Made by a program: the position numbers and the translations under genes. This document shows, piece by piece, positions 7,974 to 15,442 of a stretch of 42,324 bases of DNA. Below the pieces are notes generated by a model, which had not been told where the DNA came from, made no database searches, and worked only from the letters and a program-made list of their open reading frames with translations. Position 1 is the stretch's first letter; each line of letters opens with the position of its first letter. The DNA is from Candidatus Methanomethylophilaceae archaeon (lineage in GTDB: Archaea; Thermoplasmatota; Thermoplasmata; Methanomassiliicoccales; Methanomethylophilaceae). The DNA lies in assembly GCA_944320485.1 (NCBI GenBank), contig CALUHQ010000029.1:1-42324 (forward strand), given 5' to 3'.

Positions 7974-9425
7974 TCAGCCCTTTATCACGCCGATCGGCGT
8001 CAGCTTCGCGACCTTGGCGGTAAGTCCGGCATCGCAGACGACGCTGATGACCTCGTCCACGTCCTTGTACGCCTCGGGGGCCTCCTCCAGGACGCCCTCG
8101 TCGGAGCCGTTCCTCAGGTATACGCCCTTCTCGGACATCTCCCTCATGACGCCCTCGACCGTGAGGGAGCTGATGGCGGCCTTCCTGGACATCTTCCTTC
8201 CCGCCCCGTGGCAGGAGGAGCCGAACGTCTGCTCCATGGATCCCTGCCTTCCGGCCAGGACGTACGTGCCGACGCTCATGTCGCCGGGGATGATGACCGG
8301 CTGCCCGACGTCGCGGTACTTCAGCGTGACCTCCGACCTTCCGGGGGCGAACGCGCGGGTGGCTCCCTTCCTGTGGACGAGCACGTCGGCGTGATGCCTG
8401 TCTATGTCGTGCCTCTCCTTCTTGGCGATGTTGTGGGCCACGTCGTAGACCACGTCCATGCCCATGGACTCGGCGGAGTCCCCGAGGATCTTCTCGAAGG
8501 ACTCCCTGACCCAGTGGGTGATCATCTGCCTGTTTGCCCAGGCGTAGTTCGCCCCGCAGCACATGGCCTTGTAGTAGTCGTCGCCGAGCCTGGAGTCCAG
8601 CGGCGCGCAGGCCAGCTGCCTGTCCGGGAGGCTGACCGAGTTCTGCTTGATGTAGCGCTCCATCTCCTGCAGGTAGTCCGTGGCGATCTGGTGGCCGCAT
8701 CCACGGGAGCCGCAGTGCACGGTGACCGTGACGGTGCCCTCCTTCAGGCCGTAGACCTTGGCGGTCCTCTCGTCGAAGACGTTCTCCACCAGGTCCAGCT
8801 CGAGGAAGTGGTTGCCGGATCCCAGGGAGCCGAGCTGCGGGAGCCCCCTCTTGCGGGCCTTGTCGCTCACGACGGAGATGTCCGCGTCTGCCATGTGGCC
8901 GTGCTCCTCGGTGACGTCGAGGTCCCTCTCCCATCCGTACCCGTTCTCCACGGCCCACTCGGAGCCGTTGGCGAGGATCTCGTCAAGCTCCTTGTAGCCG
9001 ATCCTGGTGAGGCCCTTGGACCCGAGGCCCGAGGGGACGTTCCTGTAGAGCTCGTCCACCAGCTCGTCCTTCCTCCCTCCGAGGTCCTCCAGCGTGAGGT
9101 CGGTCTTGATGAGGCGGACGCCGCAGTTGATGTCGAAGCCTATGCCGCCCGGGGAGATGGAGCCCGAGTCCTGGTCCACGGCGGCCACGCCGCCGATGGG
9201 GAACCCGTATCCCCAATGTATGTCCGGCATGGCCATGGAGCTCCCGACGATCCCGGGGAGGCACGCGACGTTGGCGGCCTGCTGGGGCGCGTTGTCGGCG
9301 CGGATCGAGGATATCATCTCCTCGCTGACGTAGATCACGGCGTTGGTCCTCATCCCCGTGGACTCGTCCATGGGGATCTCCCACCTGTTGTCGTCTATCC
9401 TGTTGAGTTTACCTTCCCAGGTCAT
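7974..9425 (-). CDS. rtcB: tRNA-splicing ligase RtcB
   Basis: RtcB is the GTP- and Mn-dependent 3'-5' RNA ligase that joins tRNA exons after intron removal. I chose ATG 9425 (MTWEGKLNRIDD, 483 residues, the usual length) because AGAGGAG lies six bases upstream; an in-frame ATG at 9443 is less likely. Diagnostic motifs: GGIGFDINCGVRLI with the metal-binding Cys, TVHCGSRGCGHQ, and the nucleophile region SSCHGAGRKMSR. No intein is seen. The gene ends exactly where the HD-domain gene ends on the other strand. The setting near ArcS and tRNA-His is consistent with tRNA maturation. Confidence 0.96.
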   Translation of the reverse strand: MTWEGKLNRIDDNRWEIPMDESTGMRTNAVIYVSEEMISSIRADNAPQQAANVACLPGIVGSSMAMPDIHWGYGFPIGGVAAVDQDSGSISPGGIGFDINCGVRLIKTDLTLEDLGGRKDELVDELYRNVPSGLGSKGLTRIGYKELDEILANGSEWAVENGYGWERDLDVTEEHGHMADADISVVSDKARKRGLPQLGSLGSGNHFLELDLVENVFDERTAKVYGLKEGTVTVTVHCGSRGCGHQIATDYLQEMERYIKQNSVSLPDRQLACAPLDSRLGDDYYKAMCCGANYAWANRQMITHWVRESFEKILGDSAESMGMDVVYDVAHNIAKKERHDIDRHHADVLVHRKGATRAFAPGRSEVTLKYRDVGQPVIIPGDMSVGTYVLAGRQGSMEQTFGSSCHGAGRKMSRKAAISSLTVEGVMREMSEKGVYLRNGSDEGVLEEAPEAYKDVDEVISVVCDAGLTAKVAKLTPIGVIKG

Positions 9426-9482
9426 GGTAGCTCCTCTGACCACGGTTAGGGCGTTCCCGATAAAAAGGGGACGGTCCGAGGG

Positions 9483-10466
9483 TCAGAACTCAGGCACGGG
9501 GATGGTGTGGCACCCCAGCGACCTTCTGTCGCCGAACGCCGCCGCCACGAGCTCTGTCAGGTACACCACAGGCTTGCCTCCCGGAACGGAGTCGTACTTG
9601 GACTGGCACATCGGGCATCCGACCACGACGAGGTCGGCATCGGCAGCGGCCGACTGCCTCTCCGCCATGAGCGCCGCGGCGGTGTTACGGGAGTTCTTCC
9701 CGCAGCAGCCAGGCTCATTGCCAACATGTTCGAATCCCATCCTCTCGACGACCTCCACCATCTCGTCCATGTGCTCGACGGCGGCGCATCCGGGTTCGAC
9801 GGAGACCTTCAGGGGCTTTTCGGCCCTGGGCAGCGCGTCCATCCTCGAATGGAGGAACGGGATCAGATGCTGGCACTCCACTCCGTGGCGGCTCATTATC
9901 TCGGTGCATCCGCCGCACAGGTTGACCATCCTCCTGCCGCCGGCGGTCTCGCCCATCCTCGTGATGTACCCGATGCGCTCCTCGTCCTGCATGGTCCCGA
10001 ACTGTACCGGGTACATGCAGCATGTGAAACCGGGGAGCTCGCAGGCCCCGACGCCCATGTGGCCCATGGCTGAGGAGGTCGCGTACACCACGTAGGGGAC
10101 GACGCATTTCGCCACGCATCCGGGCATCACGTACACGTCGTCGCCGGTCCACGTCGGCTCTAGGTCCGCGCCCGGGGCGTCGTCACTGGGGTATCTGGTG
10201 TACCCCGTGTCGAGGAACGCCTGGCTCACAGGCATGTCCAGGACGATGCTGTATGCGGCAAGCATGACGATCTTGGGGTTCGTGTGGTGGCACGCCCTGG
10301 TGCAGTTCCCGCACCCGACGCAGTCGAAGACCTTCGAGTTGTCCCCCAGCATGACCGCCAACGGGTCGCAGCCGCCGTGCCTGTACGACGGGCAGACCTT
10401 CCTGCAGGTGCCGCATTCGACGCACAGCCTGCGGTACACGTCGATGTTGTCGCGAACCCTGGACAT
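9483..10466 (-). CDS. HdrD/GlpC-like Fe-S protein with two 4Fe-4S motifs and two CCG domains
   Basis: A 327-residue soluble oxidoreductase subunit. The N-terminus has two ferredoxin-like clusters (CVECGTCRKVCP and CVGCGNCTRACH, residues about 15-65). Two CCG-type domains follow: the first has PGC, then CCMYP, then LCGGC; the second has PGC, then GCCGKNS, then CPMC. This matches HdrD or HdrC-HdrB fusion architecture, but it is shorter than canonical HdrD, so it may be a paralog acting on another disulfide or quinone-like partner. The start is ATG 10466; a TATA box TTTTATATCC lies about 25-30 bases upstream and no ribosome-binding site is evident, so a leaderless mRNA is likely. It stands alone downstream of tRNA-His. 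Confidence 0.8.
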   Translation of the reverse strand: MSRVRDNIDVYRRLCVECGTCRKVCPSYRHGGCDPLAVMLGDNSKVFDCVGCGNCTRACHHTNPKIVMLAAYSIVLDMPVSQAFLDTGYTRYPSDDAPGADLEPTWTGDDVYVMPGCVAKCVVPYVVYATSSAMGHMGVGACELPGFTCCMYPVQFGTMQDEERIGYITRMGETAGGRRMVNLCGGCTEIMSRHGVECQHLIPFLHSRMDALPRAEKPLKVSVEPGCAAVEHMDEMVEVVERMGFEHVGNEPGCCGKNSRNTAAALMAERQSAAADADLVVVGCPMCQSKYDSVPGGKPVVYLTELVAAAFGDRRSLGCHTIPVPEF

Positions 10467-10541
10467 GGTATCGGGAGGCCATGAGGTTCCGGATATAAAA
10501 CGGGTCGATGGGACGCACCATGCAGAAGGTTCAGAAGTGAG

Positions 10542-10616
10542 GGCCGGGACCGAGATTTGAACCCGAGTCAAGGGATCCACAGTCCCCTAGGATAACCAAG
10601 CTACCCTATCCCGGCC
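10542..10616 (-). tRNA. tRNA-His (GTG anticodon)
   Basis: The minus strand folds as a complete cloverleaf: acceptor GCCGGGA (10609-10615) with TCCCGGC (10543-10549), an anticodon arm AGGGGA/TCCCT with loop CTGTGGA giving anticodon GTG, and a T-arm loop TTCAAAT. The His identity is reinforced by an encoded G-1 (10616) opposite C73 (10542). No intron is present and CCA is not encoded. A TATA-like CTTTATCT lies near 10645-10655, about 30 bases upstream. Confidence 0.95.
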
Positions 10617-10673
10617 ATGAAGTGAAACGGCCTATCAACTCCCCTTAGATAAAGGTTCGCTTCGATGGAGCTC

Positions 10674-10733
10674 CCCGTCGCTCCGTGTTCCACGGTCCGT
10701 CCCGCCGTAGGTGATGACGGTGGAGGCGACGGG
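10674..10733. other. Potentially structured element between tRNA-His and thrS
   Basis: An 8-bp perfect inverted repeat (CCCGTCGC 10674-10681, GCGACGGG 10726-10733) encloses a perfect hairpin CCGTG-ttc-CACGG (10683-10695). It also encloses a weaker CCGT/ACGG pairing, so a three-way junction could form. A TTAGATAAAG box at about 10645-10654 would place a plus-strand start at the first stem. No T-run follows. Whether it is transcribed cannot be told; it lies upstream of the thrS TATA box and so is probably not in the thrS leader. Confidence 0.25.
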
Positions 10734-10772
10734 ATGTTCGTTCATCCCTTCAAATCCATCCGTACGCGCGCC

Positions 10773-10781
10773 AAATATAAG
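10773..10781 (+). promoter_or_regulatory. TATA box of thrS
   Basis: AAATATAAG at this position would direct initiation near 10803, leaving a leader of about 45-50 bases before the thrS start. Confidence 0.5.
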
Positions 10782-10849
10782 AAGTCGGAGGCATACACGG
10801 GACTAGTTGCCCTTATAGACGCATGCGCGTCCGCGGGCGAAGACATGAG

Positions 10850-12613
10850 ATGATTACGATGAAGGCACTCTATGCTGACGGTTCGGTGCGCGAGACGGAT
10901 GACGAGCTCCCTGTCATCAGGCACACCGCCTCCCACATCATGGCCCAGGCGGTCCAGAGGATCTGGCCCGGCACCAAGCTGGCCATCGGACCCGCCATCG
11001 ACGACGGGTTCTACTACGACTTCGACAAGGAGGGAGGGTTCAGCCCCGAGGACCTCGAGAAGATCGAGGCCGAGATGAAGAAGATCATCAAGGAGAACCT
11101 CAAGCTGGAGACCTACACCCTCCCCAGGGACGAGGCCATAGAGTTCCTGAGGTCCAAGGGCGAGGACTACAAGGTCCAGCTCGTGGAAGACCTCCCGGAG
11201 GACGCCCCCATCAGCTTCTACAAGCAGGGCGAGTTCGTCGACCTCTGCGCGGGACCCCACGCCCTGTACACAAAGGGAGTGAAGGCGTTCAAGCTCCTGT
11301 CCCTCGCCGGTGCATACTGGAGGGGCGACGAGCACAACAAGATGCTCTCCAGGATCTACGGGACCGCGTTCGACAGCAAGGAGAAGCTGGAGGCCTACCT
11401 CAACATGCTGGAGGAGGCCAAGAAGAGGGACCACCGCAAGCTGGGCAAGGAGCTCGGTCTGTTCGCCATCATGGAGGAGGGACCCGGGTTCCCGTTCTTC
11501 CTCCCCAAGGGGATGGTCCTGAAGAACACCCTCATCGAGTACTGGAGGGAGCTCCACGTCAGGGAGAACTACTACGAGATCTCCACGCCTATGATCCTCA
11601 ACCAGGCCCTCTGGCTCCGCTCCGGGCACTGGGACCACTACAAGGACAACATGTACACCACCACCATCGACGACGAGATCTTCTGCGTCAAGCCGATGAA
11701 CTGCCCCGGTGGCATGCTGGTGTACAAGACCGAGCCCAGGTCCTACAGGGACCTGCCCATCAGGATGGGGGAGCTCGGACTCGTCCACAGGCACGAGAAG
11801 TCCGGGACCCTGCACGGTCTGTTCAGGGTCAGGTGTTTCACCCAGGACGATGCGCACATCTTCATGAGGCCAGACCAGGTCGAGCAGGAGATCGAGGGGG
11901 TCGTCAGGCTTATCGACGAGGTCTACTCCAAGTTCGGCTTCAAGTACCATGTCGAGCTGTCCACCAGGCCGGAGGACAGCATGGGCACCGACGAGGAGTG
12001 GGAGATGGCCACGAACGCCCTCATCAACGCCCTGAACACCATGGGCCTCGACTACGCGGTCAACGAGGGCGACGGAGCCTTCTACGGACCCAAGATCGAC
12101 TTCCACCTCGAGGACTGCCTCGGGAGGACCTGGCAGTGCGGAACCATCCAGCTGGACTTCCAGATGCCCCAGAGGTTCGAGCTCGAGTACATCGGCTCCG
12201 ACGGCGACAAGCACAGGCCCATCATGCTCCACAGGGTCATCTTCGGGTCCATCGAGAGGTTCATCGGCATCCTGACCGAGCACTACGCGGGCAGGTTCCC
12301 GGTGTGGCTGGCCCCGGTCCAGGTCAGGGTCCTCTCCGTCTCCGAGAAGTCCTTCGACTACGCCGCGCAGGTCGCTGCGAAGCTGAAGGAGGCCGGGATC
12401 AGGATGGAGCTGGACAACAGCGACAACAAGATCGGCTACAAGATCCGCGAGGCCCAGCTCCAGAAGATCCCGTACATGCTGGTCCTCGGCGAGAAGGAGA
12501 GCGACGACGGCACCATAGTGACCGTCAGGACCAGGGAGGGCAAGGACCTCGGCTCCATGCCCCTGGACGACTTCATCGCCAAGGTCAGGAAGGAGACCGC
12601 GGACAGGGTCTGA
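10850..12613 (+). CDS. thrS: Threonine-tRNA ligase, bacterial-type, lacking the N-terminal TGS domain
   Basis: This enzyme charges tRNA-Thr. The sequence matches the bacterial/eukaryal ThrRS type, not the archaeal type with a DTD-like editing domain. The second N-terminal (editing) domain is intact with HTASH (H25, H29) and DLCAGPH (C133, H137). The class II core has KPMNCPGGM, VHRHEKSG and PIMLHRVIFGSIERF, supplying the zinc ligands and motifs 2 and 3, and an anticodon-binding domain closes the protein. Bacterial enzymes carry about 60 residues of TGS domain first; here only about 20 residues precede the editing domain. ATG 10850 and ATG 10859 are both possible starts; no strong ribosome-binding site decides. 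Origin by transfer is likely. Confidence 0.95.
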   Translation: MITMKALYADGSVRETDDELPVIRHTASHIMAQAVQRIWPGTKLAIGPAIDDGFYYDFDKEGGFSPEDLEKIEAEMKKIIKENLKLETYTLPRDEAIEFLRSKGEDYKVQLVEDLPEDAPISFYKQGEFVDLCAGPHALYTKGVKAFKLLSLAGAYWRGDEHNKMLSRIYGTAFDSKEKLEAYLNMLEEAKKRDHRKLGKELGLFAIMEEGPGFPFFLPKGMVLKNTLIEYWRELHVRENYYEISTPMILNQALWLRSGHWDHYKDNMYTTTIDDEIFCVKPMNCPGGMLVYKTEPRSYRDLPIRMGELGLVHRHEKSGTLHGLFRVRCFTQDDAHIFMRPDQVEQEIEGVVRLIDEVYSKFGFKYHVELSTRPEDSMGTDEEWEMATNALINALNTMGLDYAVNEGDGAFYGPKIDFHLEDCLGRTWQCGTIQLDFQMPQRFELEYIGSDGDKHRPIMLHRVIFGSIERFIGILTEHYAGRFPVWLAPVQVRVLSVSEKSFDYAAQVAAKLKEAGIRMELDNSDNKIGYKIREAQLQKIPYMLVLGEKESDDGTIVTVRTREGKDLGSMPLDDFIAKVRKETADRV

Positions 12614-12624
12614 TGTTCCAAACC

Positions 12625-12646
12625 CCTCCCCGCCTACGCGGGGAGG
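12625..12646 (+). terminator. Strong hairpin after thrS
   Basis: CCTCCCCGC (12625-12633) and GCGGGGAGG (12638-12646) form a perfect 9-bp stem with a 4-base loop CTAC, 12 bases after the thrS stop. No long T-run follows, but position and stability suggest a transcript end. Confidence 0.5.
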
Positions 12647-12697
12647 CAAATAACCTTAATTCTGTAGAAACGGGAGCCCCATAGGGGGATTCGAGAA

Positions 12698-12907
12698 TCA
12701 GCAGCCGGCGACTCCCGACTTCGCCATCCTGACGATCTCGGGGACGGTCAGTATGCACATGGCCTCGACCAGGCTGTCCCAGTCCTCCTCGCATATGAGG
12801 ACGGCGTTGCCACGGTCGGTGGTGATCGTTATCTTCTCGCCCATCAGGGACCTGTCGGCGAGCTCCTTCAGCTTCGTGCGAGCCTCTTCGACTCCGAATT
12901 CCGCCAT
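12698..12907 (-). CDS. Phd/YefM-like antitoxin, copy 2
   Basis: A 69-residue protein of the Phd/YefM fold: residues 5-20 form the helix EEARTKLKELADRSLMG, followed by EKITITTDRGNAVLICEEDWDSLVEA, a typical antitoxin DNA-binding core. Family members repress their own promoter and neutralise a RelE-like toxin. Here no toxin ORF is next to it; thrS lies on one side and a second antitoxin on the other. ATG 12907 was chosen because family proteins start there; a TATA-like CTTCATATCC about 25 bases upstream fits a leaderless message. It is clearly paralogous to the gene at 13088-13309. Confidence 0.75.
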   Translation of the reverse strand: MAEFGVEEARTKLKELADRSLMGEKITITTDRGNAVLICEEDWDSLVEAMCILTVPEIVRMAKSGVAGC

Positions 12908-13087
12908 GATGGGTGGGATGCGTACGGAGGATATGAAGAGAATCGAGGTATGCTCCATAGATGTACGTATGGTGACGGAGAATCCGTGGACGGGTGTCAC
13001 GGGGGTGGACGCTGGCAACGGGGTGGTGAAGAAAGGGGGTCGCCGGCCCGCACGGAGCCGGCATTGCGTTCGTGACCTCTGCAGGGT

Positions 13088-13309
13088 TCAGGCGGACTCC
13101 GTGGCCGGTCTGAGCGATGACTTGTAGGCCTCCAGGACCGAGGGCACCGTCAGGACGCTGACCGCCTCGACCAGGCTGTCCCAGTCCTCCTCCGAGATCA
13201 TCACGATGTTTCCAGCGCCGGTGCTGATGGTGATCTTCTCGCCCATCAGGGATCTTTCGACGAGCTCGCGCATCTTCTCCTGCGCACTGGGAACATCGTA
13301 TGTTGCCAT
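13088..13309 (-). CDS. Phd/YefM-like antitoxin, copy 1
   Basis: A 73-residue Phd/YefM-type protein starting MATYDVPSAQEKMREL. It shares the stretches RSLMGEKITI and EEDWDSLVEA and a closing LTVP segment with the second copy, so the pair arose by tandem duplication. A TATA box TTTTAAATA (minus strand, 13332-13340) lies about 25 bases before ATG 13309, implying leaderless transcription. No toxin gene is adjacent. It may act as an orphan transcriptional regulator or pair with a toxin elsewhere. Confidence 0.77.
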   Translation of the reverse strand: MATYDVPSAQEKMRELVERSLMGEKITISTGAGNIVMISEEDWDSLVEAVSVLTVPSVLEAYKSSLRPATESA

Positions 13310-13331
13310 GAGTGGAGCCACTTTGTGCCAG

Positions 13332-13340
13332 TATTTAAAA
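13332..13340 (-). promoter_or_regulatory. TATA box of the first antitoxin gene
   Basis: Minus-strand TTTTAAATA is spaced about 25 bases from ATG 13309. A 10-bp palindrome TACATATGTA (13409-13418) lies further upstream in the same AT-rich gap and could be a regulator site, though it is about 100 bases from the start. Confidence 0.55.
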
Positions 13341-13501
13341 CAATGTCATGGATGTTTCTGTAACACCATATCCATGAACAAATGTAGAGCCATCCGTATC
13401 TTTGGTGTACATATGTATACAACATAGCAGTGATCGGCGGAAAGGGGTCCATCGATGGGTATCGGCAGACGAATCGGGGATGAGGGTTTGAGAATAGGAT
13501 G

Positions 13502-13522
13502 GGGCGGGGACGGGCCCCGCCC
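13502..13522 (-). terminator. GC hairpin after the DEAD-box helicase gene
   Basis: GGGCGGGG (13502-13509) and CCCCGCCC (13515-13522) form a perfect 8-bp stem around a 5-base loop, 12 bases past the helicase stop on the minus strand. A pyrimidine-rich stretch follows. Confidence 0.5.
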
Positions 13523-13534
13523 GTTTCGCGGTCC

Positions 13535-14947
13535 TCAGTCCTGTATGACGCGGACCTGGACCTTCTTGTTCTTGTACTTGGCCTTGGGCAGGTCCATGGT
13601 CATCCTGTTGCCGAAGTCCTTGTGGACCTCCACGACGGACGACTCGGGTCCGACGGTGATCTTGCCGATGGACACGTCCCTGATCCTGGCGTTGCGGATG
13701 ATGAAGTCTGCAAGGCTGACCTTGCCGAAGCCGTCCTTCTTGCCGAGGTTGATCTCGAACCTGCACATGCCGAACACGTCGGAGATCTGGTCGTAGTCGA
13801 CGACCCTCTTGATGGTGTCCTTGGTGCCGGGCTCCGCCTCGGGGACGTCCCTCTTCTCGATGTCCATGCCGGTGCGCATCTCGAACTCCCTGACGAGGTG
13901 CTCCTCCTCGGAGGTCACGAACGACACCGCGGTGCCCTCCTTCCCGGCCCTGCCGGTCCTTCCGATGCGGTGGATGTAGGTGTCGATGTCGTCGGGCATG
14001 TCGTAGTTGATCACATAGGTGATGTCGTCGATGTCCAGTCCCCTCGCGGCGACGTCGGTGGCGATGAGGATGTCGGTCTTGTCCTCCTTGAAGTCGGCCA
14101 TGACCTTCTCCCTCTTCGACTGGGGCATGTCGCCGTGGATGGCCTCAACCTTGTAGTGGAGGTTGGTGAGCCTCTCGTCGAGCACGTCCACCATCTTCTT
14201 CGTCTGGCAGAAGATGATGGCCTTGGGCTCGTCGATGTCCAGGATCCTGCACAGGGCCCAGGACTTGTTCCTCCTGCCCACTGAGATGTAGTACTGCTTG
14301 TTGAGGTCGAGGACGACCTCGTCCTGGGAGACGGAGACCTCCTTGGGGTTGTGCATGTAGTCGAAGGCGAGCTGCTTGACGTTCTCCTGCATGGTGGCGG
14401 AGAACAGGAGGGTGTGCCTCTTCTCGGGCATCGCCTTGAGGATGTACTCGATGTCCTCGATGAATCCCATGTCGAGCATCCTGTCGGCCTCGTCGAGGAC
14501 CATCACGGACACCTCGGAGAGGTTCAGGACCTTCCTGTTGATCATGTCCCTGACGCGTCCGGGGGTGCCGGCAACGATGTCGCATCCCTGCTGGAGCTTT
14601 TTGATCTGGCCCTCGATGCTGGCCCCTCCGTAGATGGGGAGGCAGACGTGGCCGGAGTACTTGGAGAGCTTCCCGAGTTCGCCGGCGACCTGGTTGGCCA
14701 GCTCCCTGGTGGGCACGAGGACGATCGCGGAGGGAACCTTCCTCCCGGCCTCGATCGTTCCGAGTATGATGGACCCGTAGGCGCCGGTCTTGCCGGTTCC
14801 GGTCTGGGCCTGGCCGAACATGTCGACGCCCTTGATGCCCAGCGGGATGGAGTTGACCTGGATGGGGGTGGGCTCGGTCCAGCCCATGTCGTCCATGGCT
14901 CTGGCGACGTCCTCGGGGATGCCGATTTCTGTGAATTTGGAGATCAT
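13535..14947 (-). CDS. DEAD-box RNA helicase (DeaD/CsdA-like)
   Basis: An ATP-dependent RNA helicase of about 470 residues. Motifs in order: Q motif with PTPIQ (26-30), Walker A AQTGTGKT (47-54), PTRELA, TPGRV, DEAD in VMVLDEADRM, SAT, and IHRIGRTGRAG. The last 75 or so residues (GKKDGFGKVSLADFI onward) resemble the DbpA/CsdA C-terminal RNA-binding domain. ATG 14947 is preceded by GTGAT at good spacing; a GTG nine bases upstream is an alternative. A TATA box ATATTTATAAAC (15026-15037) would give a leader of about 50 bases, long for this genome, where most genes look leaderless, and suggestive of post-transcriptional control. Likely roles: ribosome assembly or RNA turnover. Confidence 0.94.
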   Translation of the reverse strand: MISKFTEIGIPEDVARAMDDMGWTEPTPIQVNSIPLGIKGVDMFGQAQTGTGKTGAYGSIILGTIEAGRKVPSAIVLVPTRELANQVAGELGKLSKYSGHVCLPIYGGASIEGQIKKLQQGCDIVAGTPGRVRDMINRKVLNLSEVSVMVLDEADRMLDMGFIEDIEYILKAMPEKRHTLLFSATMQENVKQLAFDYMHNPKEVSVSQDEVVLDLNKQYYISVGRRNKSWALCRILDIDEPKAIIFCQTKKMVDVLDERLTNLHYKVEAIHGDMPQSKREKVMADFKEDKTDILIATDVAARGLDIDDITYVINYDMPDDIDTYIHRIGRTGRAGKEGTAVSFVTSEEEHLVREFEMRTGMDIEKRDVPEAEPGTKDTIKRVVDYDQISDVFGMCRFEINLGKKDGFGKVSLADFIIRNARIRDVSIGKITVGPESSVVEVHKDFGNRMTMDLPKAKYKNKKVQVRVIQD

Positions 14948-15025
14948 CTTAATCACTGATCTGAAACTCTGCCTGGGACAGGACCCAGACGACTTTCTCT
15001 TTTCACAGGAACGTACCTGGAGGTT

Positions 15026-15037
15026 GTTTATAAATAT
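15026..15037 (-). promoter_or_regulatory. TATA box of the DEAD-box helicase gene
   Basis: Minus-strand ATATTTATAAAC predicts initiation near 15000, leaving a leader of about 50 bases before ATG 14947. Confidence 0.5.
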
Positions 15038-15115
15038 TTTTTAAAGTGAGGTGGTCCGACTGATGCCCCGGGATGCCGGCCGGCGGGTCAGGCGCATAAT
15101 TTCGTAACCGATAGA

Positions 15116-15123
15116 TTTATATC
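15116..15123 (+). promoter_or_regulatory. TATA box of tRNA-Gly
   Basis: TTTATATC lies 29 bases before the first base of tRNA-Gly, normal archaeal promoter spacing. Confidence 0.65.
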
Positions 15124-15151
15124 GAACCAGTCTATCCCCAGCTTACTACGT

Positions 15152-15224
15152 GTGGACGTAGTGTAGCTGGTTATCACTTAACCTTGCCAAGGTTAGAACT
15201 CGGGTTCGAATCCCGGCGTCCGCA
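15152..15224 (+). tRNA. tRNA-Gly (GCC anticodon)
   Basis: Complete 73-nt cloverleaf: acceptor GTGGACG (15152-15158) with CGTCCGC (15217-15223) including one G-T pair, anticodon stem TAACC/GGTTA with loop TTGCCAA giving anticodon GCC, and T-loop TTCGAAT. Discriminator base is A. No intron, CCA not encoded. The sequence after it becomes AT-richer and holds an accessory-looking gene, but no repeat of the tRNA 3' end marking an integration site was found downstream. Confidence 0.95.
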
Positions 15225-15399
15225 CTCATCTCATCTTCTCAGGCTTCTGTAGATCATGTGTTCTGAGAGGTCTCTGTATCTCTGTATTCACATACCATGT
15301 CCGCTTAACTATTCATTATCGTGCAATGCTGCGAAATTGCAAAAGCAGGAATGGCCGTGGTTTCGGTTTCATCGTTGATCAGGGGTTGTTAATATGATT

Positions 15400-15431
15400 C
15401 CAGACGGAAGATATACAAGCAACCGGTCTGG
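15400..15431. promoter_or_regulatory. TATA box framed by an inverted repeat (promoter/operator of the DUF3800-like gene)
   Basis: CCAGAC (15400-15405) and GTCTGG (15426-15431) are exact inverted copies placed on both sides of a TATA-like GATATACAAG (15410-15419). The next ATG is at 15443, about 25 bases after the TATA box. A dimeric repressor bound here would block TBP access. Confidence 0.4.
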
Positions 15432-15442
15432 TCTTCTGCGAT

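Noticed and set aside
10665..10853. 62-codon ORF upstream of thrS
   Set aside because: It crosses the inverted repeats and the thrS TATA box and has no family resemblance.
12625..12646. Hairpin resembling a CRISPR repeat half
   Set aside because: Single copy right after thrS; it fits a terminator.
10742..12649. 635-codon minus-strand frame opposite thrS, and similar long frames opposite arcS, rtcB, lig and hef
   Set aside because: These follow from G/C-ended codons on the coding strand; their proteins are rich in Leu, Val, Asp, Gly, His and Arg without domains.
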